Of a stretch of DNA of 64,000 nt, positions 29,154 through 38,488 are shown one piece after another. The notes beneath the pieces are model-generated. The model was given only the letters and a program-made list of their open reading frames with translations. It ran no database searches and had not been told where the DNA came from. The DNA comes from an uncultured Draconibacterium sp. (lineage in GTDB: Bacteria; Bacteroidota; Bacteroidia; Bacteroidales; Prolixibacteraceae): assembly GCF_963675585.1 (NCBI RefSeq), contig NZ_OY776414.1, forward strand, positions 3,327,001-3,391,000, read 5' to 3'. Position numbers and translations under genes: made by a program. The stretch's first letter is position 1; every line of letters starts with the position of its first letter.

Positions 29154-29214
29154 TACGGAAGGTAAGATTCGAACTTACTGTATTCAACCACTCCCAACTC
29201 CGAGTTTCATCCGA
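29154..29214 (-). pseudogene. Degenerate tRNA-like relic at the usual tRNA-Trp position
   Basis: On the minus strand there is a good T-arm (GTAAG-TTCGAAT-CTTAC, 29162-29178) followed by a 3' acceptor strand CTTCCGT and A. A D-arm-like ACTC-GGAGTTGG-GAGT (29190-29205) is also present. A 5' acceptor-like TCGGATG matches with two mispairs. Only 11 bases (29179-29189) remain where the anticodon arm and variable loop should need about 22. Many Bacteroidota carry trpT exactly between tuf and secE, so this looks like a decayed copy. It cannot work as a normal tRNA. Confidence 0.5.
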
Positions 29215-29241
29215 AAATAGTCCCGAGCCGTAGCCCGGGAC
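29213..29241 (-). terminator. Terminator after tuf
   Basis: A 9-bp GC-rich stem with one G-T pair, read on the minus strand as GTCCCGGGC-TACG-GCTCGGGAC, is followed by TATTTT. It starts 26 bp downstream of the tuf stop. Confidence 0.7.
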
Positions 29242-29267
29242 ATATTAACTTATATTTTACTGTTTGA

Positions 29268-30452
29268 TTACAGAATTTCAGTGATCTGACCAGCACCTAC
29301 TGTACGTCCACCTTCGCGAATTGCGAAACGAAGACCTACGTTTACTGCTACTGGGTAAATCAATTCTACCTCAATTGTTACGTTATCGCCAGGCATAACC
29401 ATTTCGCGACCTGCTTCCAGGTGAATTTCACCTGTAACATCAAGCGTACGTAGGTAGAACTGAGGACGGTATTTGTTGTGGAATGGAGTGTGACGTCCAC
29501 CTTCTTCTTTTTTCAATACGTAAACCTCAGCTTTGAATTTAGTATGAGGAGTGATAGAACCTGGTTTTGCCAAAATCTGACCACGTTTGATTTCTTTTTT
29601 GTCAACACCACGAAGTAATAAACCTACGTTATCACCAGCTTGACCATCATCCAAAATCTTACGGAACATTTCAACACCAGTACAAACTGTTTTACGTCCT
29701 TCTGCACCTAAACCAATCAACTGTAGTTCGTCACCTGTGTGAACAACACCAGTTTCAATACGACCAGTTGCAACAGTACCACGACCAGTGATCGAGAATA
29801 CGTCCTCAACAGGCATAAGGAATGGTTTGTCAACATCACGAGGAGGAAGTGGAATCCATGTATCACATGCATCCATTAATTCAAGAATTTTTTCTTCCCA
29901 TTCTGGCTCTCCGTTTAATCCACCAAGAGCAGAACCCATAATAACAGGAGTATTGTCGCCATCAAATTCGTAGAAATCCAACAATTCACGAACTTCCATT
30001 TCAACCAGCTCAAGTAACTCTTCGTCATCAACCATATCCACTTTATTCATGAATACAACCAAACGAGGAACGTTTACCTGACGCGCCAAAAGGATGTGCT
30101 CGCGAGTCTGAGGCATAGGACCATCAGTTGCAGCAACAACGATAATAGCACCGTCCATCTGGGCAGCACCAGTTACCATGTTCTTCACATAATCCGCGTG
30201 ACCTGGACAGTCAACGTGAGCGTAGTGACGAGTAGCTGTTTCATACTCAACGTGCGCAGTATTAATAGTAATACCCCTTTCTTTTTCTTCTGGAGCATTA
30301 TCAATCTGATCGAAAGCTTTTACTTCACAAAAACCTTTTTTAGCCAATACCATAGTAATAGCTGCGGTAAGAGTAGTTTTACCGTGGTCAACGTGGCCAA
30401 TGGTACCAATATTTACATGGTCCTTGTCCCTGTTAAAATGTGCTTTAGCCAT
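29268..30452 (-). CDS. Elongation factor Tu
   Basis: 394 residues with all GTPase motifs: [13 protein letters not shown] (G1), RGITIN (G2), DCPGHADY (G3) and NKVDM (G4). Domains II and III follow ([13 protein letters not shown], then the RTVGAGQIT end). It delivers aminoacyl-tRNA to the ribosome. It follows tRNA-Gly and tRNA-Thr in the same direction and is probably processed from a common transcript with them. Confidence 0.98.
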   Translation of the reverse strand: MAKAHFNRDKDHVNIGTIGHVDHGKTTLTAAITMVLAKKGFCEVKAFDQIDNAPEEKERGITINTAHVEYETATRHYAHVDCPGHADYVKNMVTGAAQMDGAIIVVAATDGPMPQTREHILLARQVNVPRLVVFMNKVDMVDDEELLELVEMEVRELLDFYEFDGDNTPVIMGSALGGLNGEPEWEEKILELMDACDTWIPLPPRDVDKPFLMPVEDVFSITGRGTVATGRIETGVVHTGDELQLIGLGAEGRKTVCTGVEMFRKILDDGQAGDNVGLLLRGVDKKEIKRGQILAKPGSITPHTKFKAEVYVLKKEEGGRHTPFHNKYRPQFYLRTLDVTGEIHLEAGREMVMPGDNVTIEVELIYPVAVNVGLRFAIREGGRTVGAGQITEIL

Positions 30453-30490
30453 AACTTTAATTTTTAAATTATTATCTTTTAAATCATCAG

Positions 30491-30562
30491 AGCCAAAGAC
30501 GAGAATTGAACTCGTGACCTCTTCCTTACCAAGGAAGCGCTCTACCCCTGAGCTACTCCGGC
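30491..30562 (-). tRNA. tRNA-Thr (GGT)
   Basis: A complete 72-nt cloverleaf: acceptor GCCGGAG with CTTTGGC (two G-T pairs), D-arm GCTC-AGGGGTA-GAGC, anticodon arm CTTCC-TTGGTAA-GGAAG, and T-arm CACGAG-TTCAATT-CTCGT. The anticodon is GGT. CCA is not encoded. It lies 38 bp upstream of tuf. Confidence 0.93.
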
Positions 30563-30628
30563 TTATATACGCAAAGAGACAAGAATTAAGAGTGATTTCT
30601 CACTCAAAATTCCAATCTCTATTACCTG

Positions 30629-30701
30629 AGCGGGAAACGAGACTCAAACTCGCGACCCTTAGCTTGGAAGGCTAATGCTCTATCAACTGAGCTATTCCCG
30701 C
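30629..30701 (-). tRNA. tRNA-Gly (TCC)
   Basis: A complete 73-nt cloverleaf: acceptor GCGGGAA with TTCCCGC, D-arm GCTC...GAGC, anticodon arm TTAGC-CTTCCAA-GCTAA giving anticodon TCC, and T-arm GCGAG-TTTGAGT-CTCGT. It is located 66 bp upstream of tRNA-Thr in the same direction. Confidence 0.93.
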
Positions 30702-30906
30702 TTATAGTTGCCTGACAAAATTTGCCGTGCAAAATTACAATTATTTTTCAAACAACCGCATAAAATTCCGCCTTTTTTGAAGAACTTTTCTATCATCGTT
30801 ATTCCAACCTAAAAAAGGTCTGCAATAATGTTAGTCAAGATATGCTCATCTTCCTCAAAAGCACTTTAAATACAGCTGTAAAAAGAACGTCCCCTTTTTG
30901 GGTTTG

Positions 30907-30914
30907 CAAATGTA
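30907..30914 (-). promoter_or_regulatory. Possible -7 box upstream of the tRNA-tuf unit
   Basis: TACATTTG on the minus strand matches TAnnTTTG. No TTTG box is found at the expected distance, so support is partial. It lies about 205 bp upstream of tRNA-Gly and just after hpf. Confidence 0.3.
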
Positions 30915-30960
30915 GAAATATTATTTAAAAAAACGAATTCCTTTAAACAATTTTTAAAAA

Positions 30961-31263
30961 TTATTTAGCCTTTAATTTTTCCTTGAATTTATCCATTTGT
31001 TTTTTCACTGCATCAATAGCTAAATCAAGAGCTTCTTCAAATGAATCAGCTTGTTTTTTCGCAAATAAATTATCTGCAGCAGGGATCGAAAGCTTTAACT
31101 CAGCAACCTTATTGTTTGCTGCTTCGGGCTTAGCAACTTTTAAAGTTACTTCAGCTTTAATAATACCATCAAAAAAAGTATCCAGTTTGTTTACTTTTTT
31201 ATTTACAAATTCTACCAACTTCTCATCGGCACTAAAATGCACTGAATTAATTTTCACTTCCAT
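30961..31263 (-). CDS. Ribosome hibernation-promoting factor, short form
   Basis: A 100-residue HPF/RaiA-type protein (VKINSVHFSADEKLVEFVNKKV, then KAEVTLKVAKPEAANNKVAELKLS). It binds the decoding region of 30S subunits and stabilises inactive ribosomes in slow growth. The length matches the short form without the C-terminal dimerisation domain. It begins 2 bp after the recombinase gene, so rpsU, xerC and hpf form one operon. Confidence 0.9.
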   Translation of the reverse strand: MEVKINSVHFSADEKLVEFVNKKVNKLDTFFDGIIKAEVTLKVAKPEAANNKVAELKLSIPAADNLFAKKQADSFEEALDLAIDAVKKQMDKFKEKLKAK

Positions 31264-31265
31264 AA

Positions 31266-32162
31266 TTAATCGTTTTTACCACCCCGTGGGTGAGCTTGTT
31301 TATAACTCTCGTGCAGCTTTTCGAAGGTTGTATGGGTATATACCTGGGTTGCTGCTAAATTTGAATGTCCTAATAATTCTTTGACCGCGTTTAAATCGGC
31401 TCCTTTATTTAATAAGTGAGTTGCATATGTATGGCGTAAAACGTGTGGACTTTTTTTCTCCAGTGAGGTTACTTTTTCCAGATTACTTTTTACTACTCTA
31501 TATACTAACTTCTCGTATACTTGCGTACCTTTTTCGGTTACCAGCAGAAATTCTGTTTTAAAGCCTATTAATTTATTCCTTGCTTCAACATACTCCTGTA
31601 ACAATGTATTAATCTCTCGCGGATAAGGAATAATTCTTTCCTTCTGTCGTTTACCCAAAACACGAATCAGATATTCTTTGGTATTAAAATCGCGTTCTTT
31701 TAAACCACGCAATTCGGCCAATCGTATACCTGTTCCGTAAAGTAATGAAACAATAAACTTATCCCGAATCCCCTTAAAATCGTTGGAGAACATTCCATCG
31801 TCAAGCAAATGTGCAAGATTACTTTCTTCAACAAAATTCGGAAGTTTTTTTCGGACTTTGGGCAGTGGAATATTAACGCAAGGATTATTTACAACAACTT
31901 GCTCTTTCATTAAGTAATTATAGAAAGACTTAACGGATGTTACCTTTCTTGCCACAGACCTGGGTGAAATATCTTTTTCCATTAATGAAACCACCCAGCT
32001 ACGTACAAGTTTAGCATCTACATTTTGAGCAATAAAATCCCCGACCATTTTTGTGATAAACTCCACAAATTGATCGAGGTCATTTTCGTATGCCGTTACA
32101 GTATGAGGAGAATATCTCTTCTCATACTTTAAGAAATTAATAAAAGATTCCTGATAACTCAT
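31266..32162 (-). CDS. Tyrosine recombinase XerC/XerD-type
   Basis: About 298 residues from the preferred start MSYQESFINFLKYEKRY (an in-frame upstream ATG at 32177 adds five residues). The N-terminal SAM-like DNA-binding domain covers about residues 1-90. The catalytic domain has all active residues: Arg in GTGIRLAELRGL, HVLRH, GHSNL and Tyr in TQVYTHTTFE. It is expected to resolve chromosome dimers at dif. Its location between rpsU and hpf is a standard housekeeping context and not that of an integron integrase. Confidence 0.93.
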   Translation of the reverse strand: MSYQESFINFLKYEKRYSPHTVTAYENDLDQFVEFITKMVGDFIAQNVDAKLVRSWVVSLMEKDISPRSVARKVTSVKSFYNYLMKEQVVVNNPCVNIPLPKVRKKLPNFVEESNLAHLLDDGMFSNDFKGIRDKFIVSLLYGTGIRLAELRGLKERDFNTKEYLIRVLGKRQKERIIPYPREINTLLQEYVEARNKLIGFKTEFLLVTEKGTQVYEKLVYRVVKSNLEKVTSLEKKSPHVLRHTYATHLLNKGADLNAVKELLGHSNLAATQVYTHTTFEKLHESYKQAHPRGGKND

Positions 32163-32202
32163 TGGCCATCCCCACAAATAAACCAGGAACCACTAAAATT
32201 AA

Positions 32203-32394
32203 TTAGTCTTCCTGCTGTTGTAAACCTTGTACGTAAATTGCCTTTTTCAACTCTTCCCTTCTTTTAATCGAAGGTTTAGTATACTTCTGACGTTCGCGTA
32301 ACTCTTTGATTACACCTGTCTTTTCAAATTTTCTCTTGAACCTTTTTAAAGCTCTTTCAATATTTTCGCCTTCTTTTACCGGAATAATAATCAT
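32203..32394 (-). CDS. Ribosomal protein S21
   Basis: 63 residues, strongly basic, with the family pattern IERALKRFKRKFEKTGVIKEL and RREELKKAI. It is part of the 30S subunit and needed for initiation. It is the first gene of the rpsU-xerC-hpf operon, preceded by a perfect promoter match (32429-32459). Confidence 0.96.
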   Translation of the reverse strand: MIIIPVKEGENIERALKRFKRKFEKTGVIKELRERQKYTKPSIKRREELKKAIYVQGLQQQED

Positions 32395-32428
32395 ACCTAT
32401 CGGTTTTTACATTTTTTAAATCGAGGCG

Positions 32429-32459
32429 CAAATTTAGAAATTATTCATAGTATATCAAA
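32429..32459 (-). promoter_or_regulatory. Bacteroidota-type promoter for rpsU
   Basis: On the minus strand TTTG (32459-32456), a 19-bp spacer, then TAAATTTG (32436-32429), a full match to the consensus. The leader would be about 30 bases. Confidence 0.75.
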
Positions 32460-32511
32460 TTTAAAGCAAAAAAATAATAATTCCTATGCATTATTTTCAG
32501 TTTTACACTTT

Positions 32512-33609
32512 TTAACGACAGCTTATATAAGGTCGAATTTTTTTAACCTTTTCAGAATCAAACCCTTCTAACACCTGCAAATCGTCAATATTTTTATACG
32601 CTCCATCCCTGTCGCGTTTGTCTAACATTAATTTTACTTCATTTTTAGAAAAGTATGGATGCCGGAGCAATTCAGAGAACTCTGAAAAGTTGATGCGTAG
32701 TTTTTTGATTGCGGTAGTATCAACAAAAATATAGCCTTCAACTTGTTGATACAACTCCTCAGGAAAGTTATATACTTCTTTAATTTGTTCTTTGTTATAA
32801 TAGCCACCCAATATTTCCCGGTATTTGATAATTCTATTTGCATAGGCAGGCCCAATACCTTTCAGTTGCACCAAATCAGCGGAATCGGCGCTATTCAATT
32901 CTATTTTTACGACTTCAATTCCAATTGGATCAGGTTCCAATTCCTTTTGTTCAATTTTCACGTACGGACTAATCTTAACAAAAAAGGCAGAATCAATTCC
33001 ATAAATTTTTAAAAGGTCAAACGATTGGTAAAACACTCCTCCATTGTTTCTATACTTTACAATGTTACCGGTCTGAAATTCGGTAAATCCATAATCACGA
33101 AGCGAATCGACATCTATCGTATTCGGATCGAACGGACTTAAGGGTTTACTCTTGGTTGTTGGTTTCGAATAAGTACTCTCAATTTTAGGTCGAGATATTC
33201 GGATATATTCTTCGAGCAAACTGAAGATAGAATCATTCATACCATATATTTTACGAACATCTGATGAAGTATTGAACTTTCCCCCTGCTTTTCTATAACT
33301 GCTAATATTTAGTTTAATAACTGCTGGGATTGACAAAGAGTCCAACGTTTTCTCAGAAACCGTATTGGGATCAAATTCAAAAAATACTGCTTTTTTACTT
33401 TCTATTTTTTCTGCTCTGGCCAATTCCCAGCTATTTATCATGGCTTTCACTTCCGAAAAATCAGAACTTGATTTTGGGCTCATTTGCAAAACAATGAAAT
33501 TGGCAACAACCACGATCATGATTAAAAAACCAATGATGATAATCGCATTCCTGTCGGAACGCTGAAAGGACATAAAGTTTCGTACTATTTTTCGCCAGGA
33601 TTGATTCAT
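32512..33609 (-). CDS. Membrane-anchored helix-hairpin-helix (ComEA-like) protein
   Basis: 365 residues. One N-terminal membrane span (about 22-45, AIIIIGFLIMIVVVANFIVL) is followed by repeated helix-hairpin-helix units: near residue 80 (LSIPAVIKLNISSYRKAGGKF), near 180, near 250 (LVQLKGIGPAYANRIIKYRE) and near 335. HhH motifs bind DNA without sequence preference. Single HhH pairs of this type occur in ComEA, the DNA receptor for uptake. Four such units and the topology suggest a membrane DNA-binding role; the actual role is unknown. Confidence 0.8.
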   Translation of the reverse strand: MNQSWRKIVRNFMSFQRSDRNAIIIIGFLIMIVVVANFIVLQMSPKSSSDFSEVKAMINSWELARAEKIESKKAVFFEFDPNTVSEKTLDSLSIPAVIKLNISSYRKAGGKFNTSSDVRKIYGMNDSIFSLLEEYIRISRPKIESTYSKPTTKSKPLSPFDPNTIDVDSLRDYGFTEFQTGNIVKYRNNGGVFYQSFDLLKIYGIDSAFFVKISPYVKIEQKELEPDPIGIEVVKIELNSADSADLVQLKGIGPAYANRIIKYREILGGYYNKEQIKEVYNFPEELYQQVEGYIFVDTTAIKKLRINFSEFSELLRHPYFSKNEVKLMLDKRDRDGAYKNIDDLQVLEGFDSEKVKKIRPYISCR

Positions 33610-33804
33610 TGCATTTGGGTACCGCTAAATAATCAATATTGTAAGTTACCACAAAAACATAAAGAAATCAAGCAGATAAAAGCGACAAATAAACGACAAA
33701 TGGATCTTCGCATTCATCTGTACTAAAAGACAGATAAAAGAATACTTACAGAAACTTTAAAACGGACTCTTCCGATTTAAATTAAGTTTAAATGTGTTGA
33801 GTGC

Positions 33805-35172
33805 TTAGCTAAATTTTAAAAGCCCCACTTTGTTTAACAGAACGATTGCAATAGCAATTGGAGCAATAAATTTTACAAGAAACATAAATACAGACAATAG
33901 TGCTCCTGATAAATTTCCACCAAAAGACATTTCTTTATGCACTTTCTTTCGGCCGTAAACCCATCCAATAAAAATAGCAATAAACATTCCCCCAATTGGC
34001 AGTAACAAGTTGGCAGAAATCCAATCCATCAAATCAAAGATATTTAAACCCATAAATGTAAATGGCGACAAAACACCCATCGACAAGGAACAAAGAACTC
34101 CAAGTATTGAAATAAGGATTGTAGCTAAAACGGTAGCAAAACGTCTTCCTAAGTTAAATTCTTCTTTAAAGTACGCCACAACTACCTCAAGAATTGAAAT
34201 GGATGAAGTAAGAGCAGCAACGGTTAAAAGGATAAAAAATAAGATAGAAAATATAAAACCGCCCGGCATTTGATGAAATACATTGGGAAGTGTAATAAAA
34301 ATTAAACCGGGGCCCTGGGCAGGCGCAATGTTAAATGCAAATACTGCCGGAAAAATAGCTACCCCGGCCATGATCGCAATTACAGTATCGGCAACCGTGA
34401 CATTAATTACTGTGTTTAATAAATTATTGTCGCGTTTAACGTACGATCCGTAGGTAATTAGTGTTCCCATACCCAGACTCAAAGTAAAAAATGCATGACC
34501 AAGAGCGCTTAACACTCCATCTCCTGTAAGTTTCGAAAAATCAGGTTTGAAAAGAAAATCAAGACCTGCTTTTGCACCTTCAAGTGACACCGATTTTACA
34601 CACAGGAACAATAAAATTAGAACCAGCAAAGGCATTAATATTTTAGTGTATTTTTCAATTCCTTTTTTTATCCCAACAATAACAATTGCTCCGGTTAACA
34701 CCATAAAAATAAGCTGAAGTACAACAGGACGAACCGGAGATTCGGTTAATGTACTAAACAAAGTAGCAATTTCTTCAGGCGATTTATTGGAGAAACCATC
34801 CTGAACAGAAAGTAAAATATACTGCAGACTCCATCCGGCAACAACTCCATAAAACGAAAGGATCAAAAAAGCGGCACTTACTCCCAATATTCCAATATAC
34901 CTCCATGGAGTACCGGGTGCCAACACTTTAAAGGCGCCAAAGGCATTACTTTGCGAACTTCGTCCAATAATTAATTCCGAAAGCATAACTGGAATTCCAA
35001 TGGCCAGAATAAAGCCCAGATAAACAAATAAAAATGCAGCTCCACCATAAATTCCGGCGATATAAGGAAACTTCCAAATATTACCCAAACCAACTGCTGA
35101 TCCGGCAGCAGCAGCAATTACTCCAAATTTTGAACTAAACGAATCGCGATTGTCAGAAGGCAGATCGGCCAT
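33805..35172 (-). CDS. Sodium-dependent transporter, SNF/NSS family
   Basis: 455 residues with about 11-12 membrane segments. The signature first helix (AAAGSAVGLGNIWKFPYIAG) forms the sodium and substrate site of this family, and the second helix region GGAAFLFVYLGFILAIGIP follows. NSS proteins import amino acids or related solutes with Na+. The substrate is not predictable here. The gene stands alone. Confidence 0.93.
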   Translation of the reverse strand: MADLPSDNRDSFSSKFGVIAAAAGSAVGLGNIWKFPYIAGIYGGAAFLFVYLGFILAIGIPVMLSELIIGRSSQSNAFGAFKVLAPGTPWRYIGILGVSAAFLILSFYGVVAGWSLQYILLSVQDGFSNKSPEEIATLFSTLTESPVRPVVLQLIFMVLTGAIVIVGIKKGIEKYTKILMPLLVLILLFLCVKSVSLEGAKAGLDFLFKPDFSKLTGDGVLSALGHAFFTLSLGMGTLITYGSYVKRDNNLLNTVINVTVADTVIAIMAGVAIFPAVFAFNIAPAQGPGLIFITLPNVFHQMPGGFIFSILFFILLTVAALTSSISILEVVVAYFKEEFNLGRRFATVLATILISILGVLCSLSMGVLSPFTFMGLNIFDLMDWISANLLLPIGGMFIAIFIGWVYGRKKVHKEMSFGGNLSGALLSVFMFLVKFIAPIAIAIVLLNKVGLLKFS

Positions 35173-35287
35173 ATAAATTGAATTATTATTATAAAAAAAG
35201 CAGTATTACTTACAACTTATTAGAAATTAAGCCGCAAAAATGCAAAAAATTAATTCATCAAAAAAAAGTTGGAAGAAAAAACAAGGA

Positions 35288-37621
35288 CTAAAACGGATAA
35301 CCAATGGCAAAAGATAACACAAAATCATCGCCGGAGAGTTTTCGATCACCTATAATCCATTTATGCCCCACTTCATTGGAAGGATCGCGTAACTTCATTC
35401 CCACATCAACCCGAAGAATAAAATAGTTCAAATCGTAACGAAGTCCGGTACCTGTTCCAATAGCAAACTGCTTGTAAAATGAATTTAGTTTAAACAAAGC
35501 GCCTTCGCGATTATCATTTTTATTGATTGACCAAATATTTCCTGCATCTAAAAACAGTGCCCCTTCCATTGCACCCAATAAACTAAAACGGTATTCGAGG
35601 TTTGCCTCAAGTTTTATATCCGCCGACTGATTTGGATACGATCCTGCCGGAGCTTTGTAGGTTCCCGGGCCCAAAGAACGAACTTGCCAGGCCCGTATCC
35701 CATTCGCTCCACCCGAGAAATATTGTTTTTCGAAAGGTAAAACTGTTGAATTTCCATAAGGCACGCCCACTCCTGCAAATCCTCTTCCTACCAACGAATT
35801 ATATTTATCCAAACGAATTGCTCTTCTCACCTCGATATCAGACTTTATGTATTGGGCAAATTGAGTATCGAATATTTTGTAATAATACCTTGTTTCGTTT
35901 GTAATTGTATCAACAACTTGCGACTTACTCCTTCCACTTAGTTCTGAAAGCAACCACAACGCATTACCGGCAGATTCAACGTTCAAGCGGGCGTAAGTAT
36001 AATTTTTACTCGAATTTATACGCTGGTTGTTGTAAATGAACGAATAGTTCATTGCAAAAATAAAATGATCGGTAAAACTACTTTTAATGTACAGGTCTTT
36101 AATTGAGTTGATAAAATCTTCGTCGAATTCGTACAAACGCACCAGGTTTAAATCCAAAATATTCCAGATCTGACGCACATCCTGCGTGGTTTTCCAATCG
36201 TAACCGAATTTTAGGTTTGAAATAGTTCGGGTGTACTCCGGCCGACGTTGATAGTTATACCCAACATTAATAACCGTTTTAGGCAAATTTTTCTCAAAAC
36301 TTTTAATGTATTTCCCAGGCCCCAGTAGTTTTGGAATAATCAAATTTGTCTCAACGCCCAATTCCTTTGTATTGAAATTTTGTGTTTTGCCGTCGATTTG
36401 TCTTCGCATCCTTTCGGTAGCTCCTTTTAATCGTAACTGAAAAACTTCGGCACCTTTAAACAAATTCCGATGCTGATAGTAAATATTACCTGCCACTCCC
36501 AAATTACCCGATGTGTTTGTTCCCTCGATGTCAAACGATGTAGATTGTTTGTTTAAAGGTGCTAAACGAATACTACAATCCAGCAAATTAGAATCTTGTT
36601 CGGCATAGGTCTCACTAAATTGAATATCAACAAAACGAAACTGGCGAAGTCTGTTAAATCCGTTAAAAGTATTTTCAACCTCTTTGTTTTGAAACAGATC
36701 GCCACTTCTCATTTGGTTGGTGCGGTTAAACAAGTTCGGAGGATATTTTATTTGTTTAGTCAGGTACAAATACGAATTGTCCCACTGAAGTGTATCGGAA
36801 AATGGCTCGAGATTTTCTCTTGTTGCCGTAACCGGAGTATTACCCGGCATAATTAAATAGTAAAAATTATTCAGATAATACGGTTTCAGAATTTTGGCTG
36901 AATCCAACTGGCTGGTTCTCGATTCGCCAATATACATATCTAAAACTACCTGTTTTTCATACAAAGTTGTATCCGCAATTCCCCTAACCTGGTTTTTTGA
37001 GAAATAGAAATAACCATTGTTCCGGTATAAATCCACAATTTTTTTCTGTTGTTTCTCGAGAACATAAAAATCGAAAGCATCGCCTTGCCGCATGGAGTAC
37101 GATAAAGAATCGTTGTAAAAAATTTCTTTTAACTCCGGTGTAACAAAATGATAAGTCACCTTTTTTATTGTGTACTGATCGCCGGTTTTTACGTTAAACT
37201 TAAGCTCAGCCTTTTGTTTCTTATCATCGAATTTAACTTTACTGGAAATTTGGGCACGATAAAATCCTTTATTGTCCATGTATTGCTGAAGTTGTTCGAT
37301 GGATCGTTCGGTCATTACTTCATCGTACAATTGGGGGGCTTCTCCAATACGTTTTAACCAATCGTCGGTCTTTTTTTTCGAGGATAAATTATAGAGTATC
37401 AGGTAAAACTTAACAAAACCAAGAATTTTGTAGTTCTCCTTTTGACGAAGAAACGATTTTGCCTCTTCTTTTTTAATTTCGGGATCATCAATTTCGAGGT
37501 TGACTTTGTTTAAAAGATATTCTTGCTCGGGAACAAATCTAGTTTGGGAACACGAGGCCAGAAATAACACAGATAACAACATTATCCATTTTATACCCAC
37601 TAACTTTTTCCTATTGTTCAT
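35288..37621 (-). CDS. TamL-like outer-membrane assembly lipoprotein (BamA/TamA superfamily)
   Basis: About 777 residues from ATG 37621, with GGTGGG just upstream; the in-frame TTG at 37630 is an unlikely start. A signal peptide ends in a lipobox at Cys24 (LFLASC). POTRA-like domains fill roughly 25-330 and a C-terminal 16-strand Omp85 barrel follows, with the family motif near FSGGANGIRAWQVRSLGPG. The lipid anchor separates TamL of Bacteroidota from classical TamA. It helps to insert proteins into the outer membrane, usually with TamB, which is not in this window. Confidence 0.88.
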   Translation of the reverse strand: MNNRKKLVGIKWIMLLSVLFLASCSQTRFVPEQEYLLNKVNLEIDDPEIKKEEAKSFLRQKENYKILGFVKFYLILYNLSSKKKTDDWLKRIGEAPQLYDEVMTERSIEQLQQYMDNKGFYRAQISSKVKFDDKKQKAELKFNVKTGDQYTIKKVTYHFVTPELKEIFYNDSLSYSMRQGDAFDFYVLEKQQKKIVDLYRNNGYFYFSKNQVRGIADTTLYEKQVVLDMYIGESRTSQLDSAKILKPYYLNNFYYLIMPGNTPVTATRENLEPFSDTLQWDNSYLYLTKQIKYPPNLFNRTNQMRSGDLFQNKEVENTFNGFNRLRQFRFVDIQFSETYAEQDSNLLDCSIRLAPLNKQSTSFDIEGTNTSGNLGVAGNIYYQHRNLFKGAEVFQLRLKGATERMRRQIDGKTQNFNTKELGVETNLIIPKLLGPGKYIKSFEKNLPKTVINVGYNYQRRPEYTRTISNLKFGYDWKTTQDVRQIWNILDLNLVRLYEFDEDFINSIKDLYIKSSFTDHFIFAMNYSFIYNNQRINSSKNYTYARLNVESAGNALWLLSELSGRSKSQVVDTITNETRYYYKIFDTQFAQYIKSDIEVRRAIRLDKYNSLVGRGFAGVGVPYGNSTVLPFEKQYFSGGANGIRAWQVRSLGPGTYKAPAGSYPNQSADIKLEANLEYRFSLLGAMEGALFLDAGNIWSINKNDNREGALFKLNSFYKQFAIGTGTGLRYDLNYFILRVDVGMKLRDPSNEVGHKWIIGDRKLSGDDFVLSFAIGYPF

Positions 37622-37721
37622 CCCACCCAAATCAAATACTTTTATTCCTCAAAAATAACGAAGAGTTTTATTAGAAACTGTAACTTTACTTCAATTATTA
37701 TATTCAACAACTGTAAAATTG

Positions 37722-38483
37722 ATGATCAGTAAAAGTACAATAAAACTTATTAAATCGCTTGCCTATAAAAAATATAGAATGCGTGAAAATTTGTTTCTGG
37801 TAGAAGGAGATAAACTCGTTGCAGAAGTATTACAATCGAACCTAAAAGTAAAGGAGCTCCTTGTTACTGAAAACTTCCCCCACGATCAGTTTATTTATGA
37901 GAAAAACATTGGAAGGATCACAGAGGTTGATATAAAAGAATTAAGACAGGCAAGTTTATTAAACAATCCTCAAAACAGTATGGCAATTTGCCACATTCCT
38001 GAAAAAAAGTCGTTGCCCACAAAGCTTTCAAATGCCCTTTCTCTTTATCTTGACGGAATTCAGGATCCGGGTAATTTAGGGACAATTATCAGAATTTGTG
38101 ACTGGTTCGGAATTTCTGATATTTTTTGTTCGTCCGACACTGTTGACTTGTACAATCCAAAAGTAGTTCAGGCAAGTATGGGTTCGTTTAACCGGGTAAA
38201 TTTATTTGAATGCGAATTCGACCATGTTAAATCGTTGGCTCACAAATCGGATACAATTATTTATGGCGCATTTATGGACGGGAATAATATCTATTCGGAA
38301 CAACTTTCGAAAAATGCTTTGCTGGTTATGGGAAACGAAGGAAATGGGATACGAAAAGAAGTGGAAAACCTGATTGATAAACGACTTAGTATTCCGAACC
38401 TTTCAACAAATTTGGTAAAAGCCGAATCGTTAAACGTATCGGTAGCCACAGCAATTATTTGTTCCGAATTTAAGCGTTTGTGA
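37722..38483 (+). CDS. TrmH/SpoU-family RNA 2'-O-methyltransferase
   Basis: About 253 residues. An N-terminal substrate-binding L30e-like part (YRMRENLFLVEGDKLVAEVLQ) precedes the SPOUT knot with motifs LDGIQDPGNLGTIIRICDWF, LVMGNEGNGI and IPNLSTNLVKAESLNVSVA. It transfers methyl from S-adenosylmethionine to a ribose in rRNA or tRNA. The exact target is not evident. ATG 37722 is preferred over the TTG at 37719. It is divergent from tamL and its 3' end lies 5 bp from porT. Confidence 0.93.
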   Translation: MISKSTIKLIKSLAYKKYRMRENLFLVEGDKLVAEVLQSNLKVKELLVTENFPHDQFIYEKNIGRITEVDIKELRQASLLNNPQNSMAICHIPEKKSLPTKLSNALSLYLDGIQDPGNLGTIIRICDWFGISDIFCSSDTVDLYNPKVVQASMGSFNRVNLFECEFDHVKSLAHKSDTIIYGAFMDGNNIYSEQLSKNALLVMGNEGNGIRKEVENLIDKRLSIPNLSTNLVKAESLNVSVATAIICSEFKRL

Positions 38484-38488
38484 TAAAT

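Noticed and set aside
29788-30467. Plus-strand reading frames opposite tuf
   Set aside because: They are antisense shadows of the strongly biased EF-Tu codons, with no family features.
31266-32162. Integrase that could mobilise the cassette-like array
   Set aside because: The gene is the housekeeping XerC/D type within the rpsU-hpf operon, about 19 kb from the array, and has no integron-specific insert visible.
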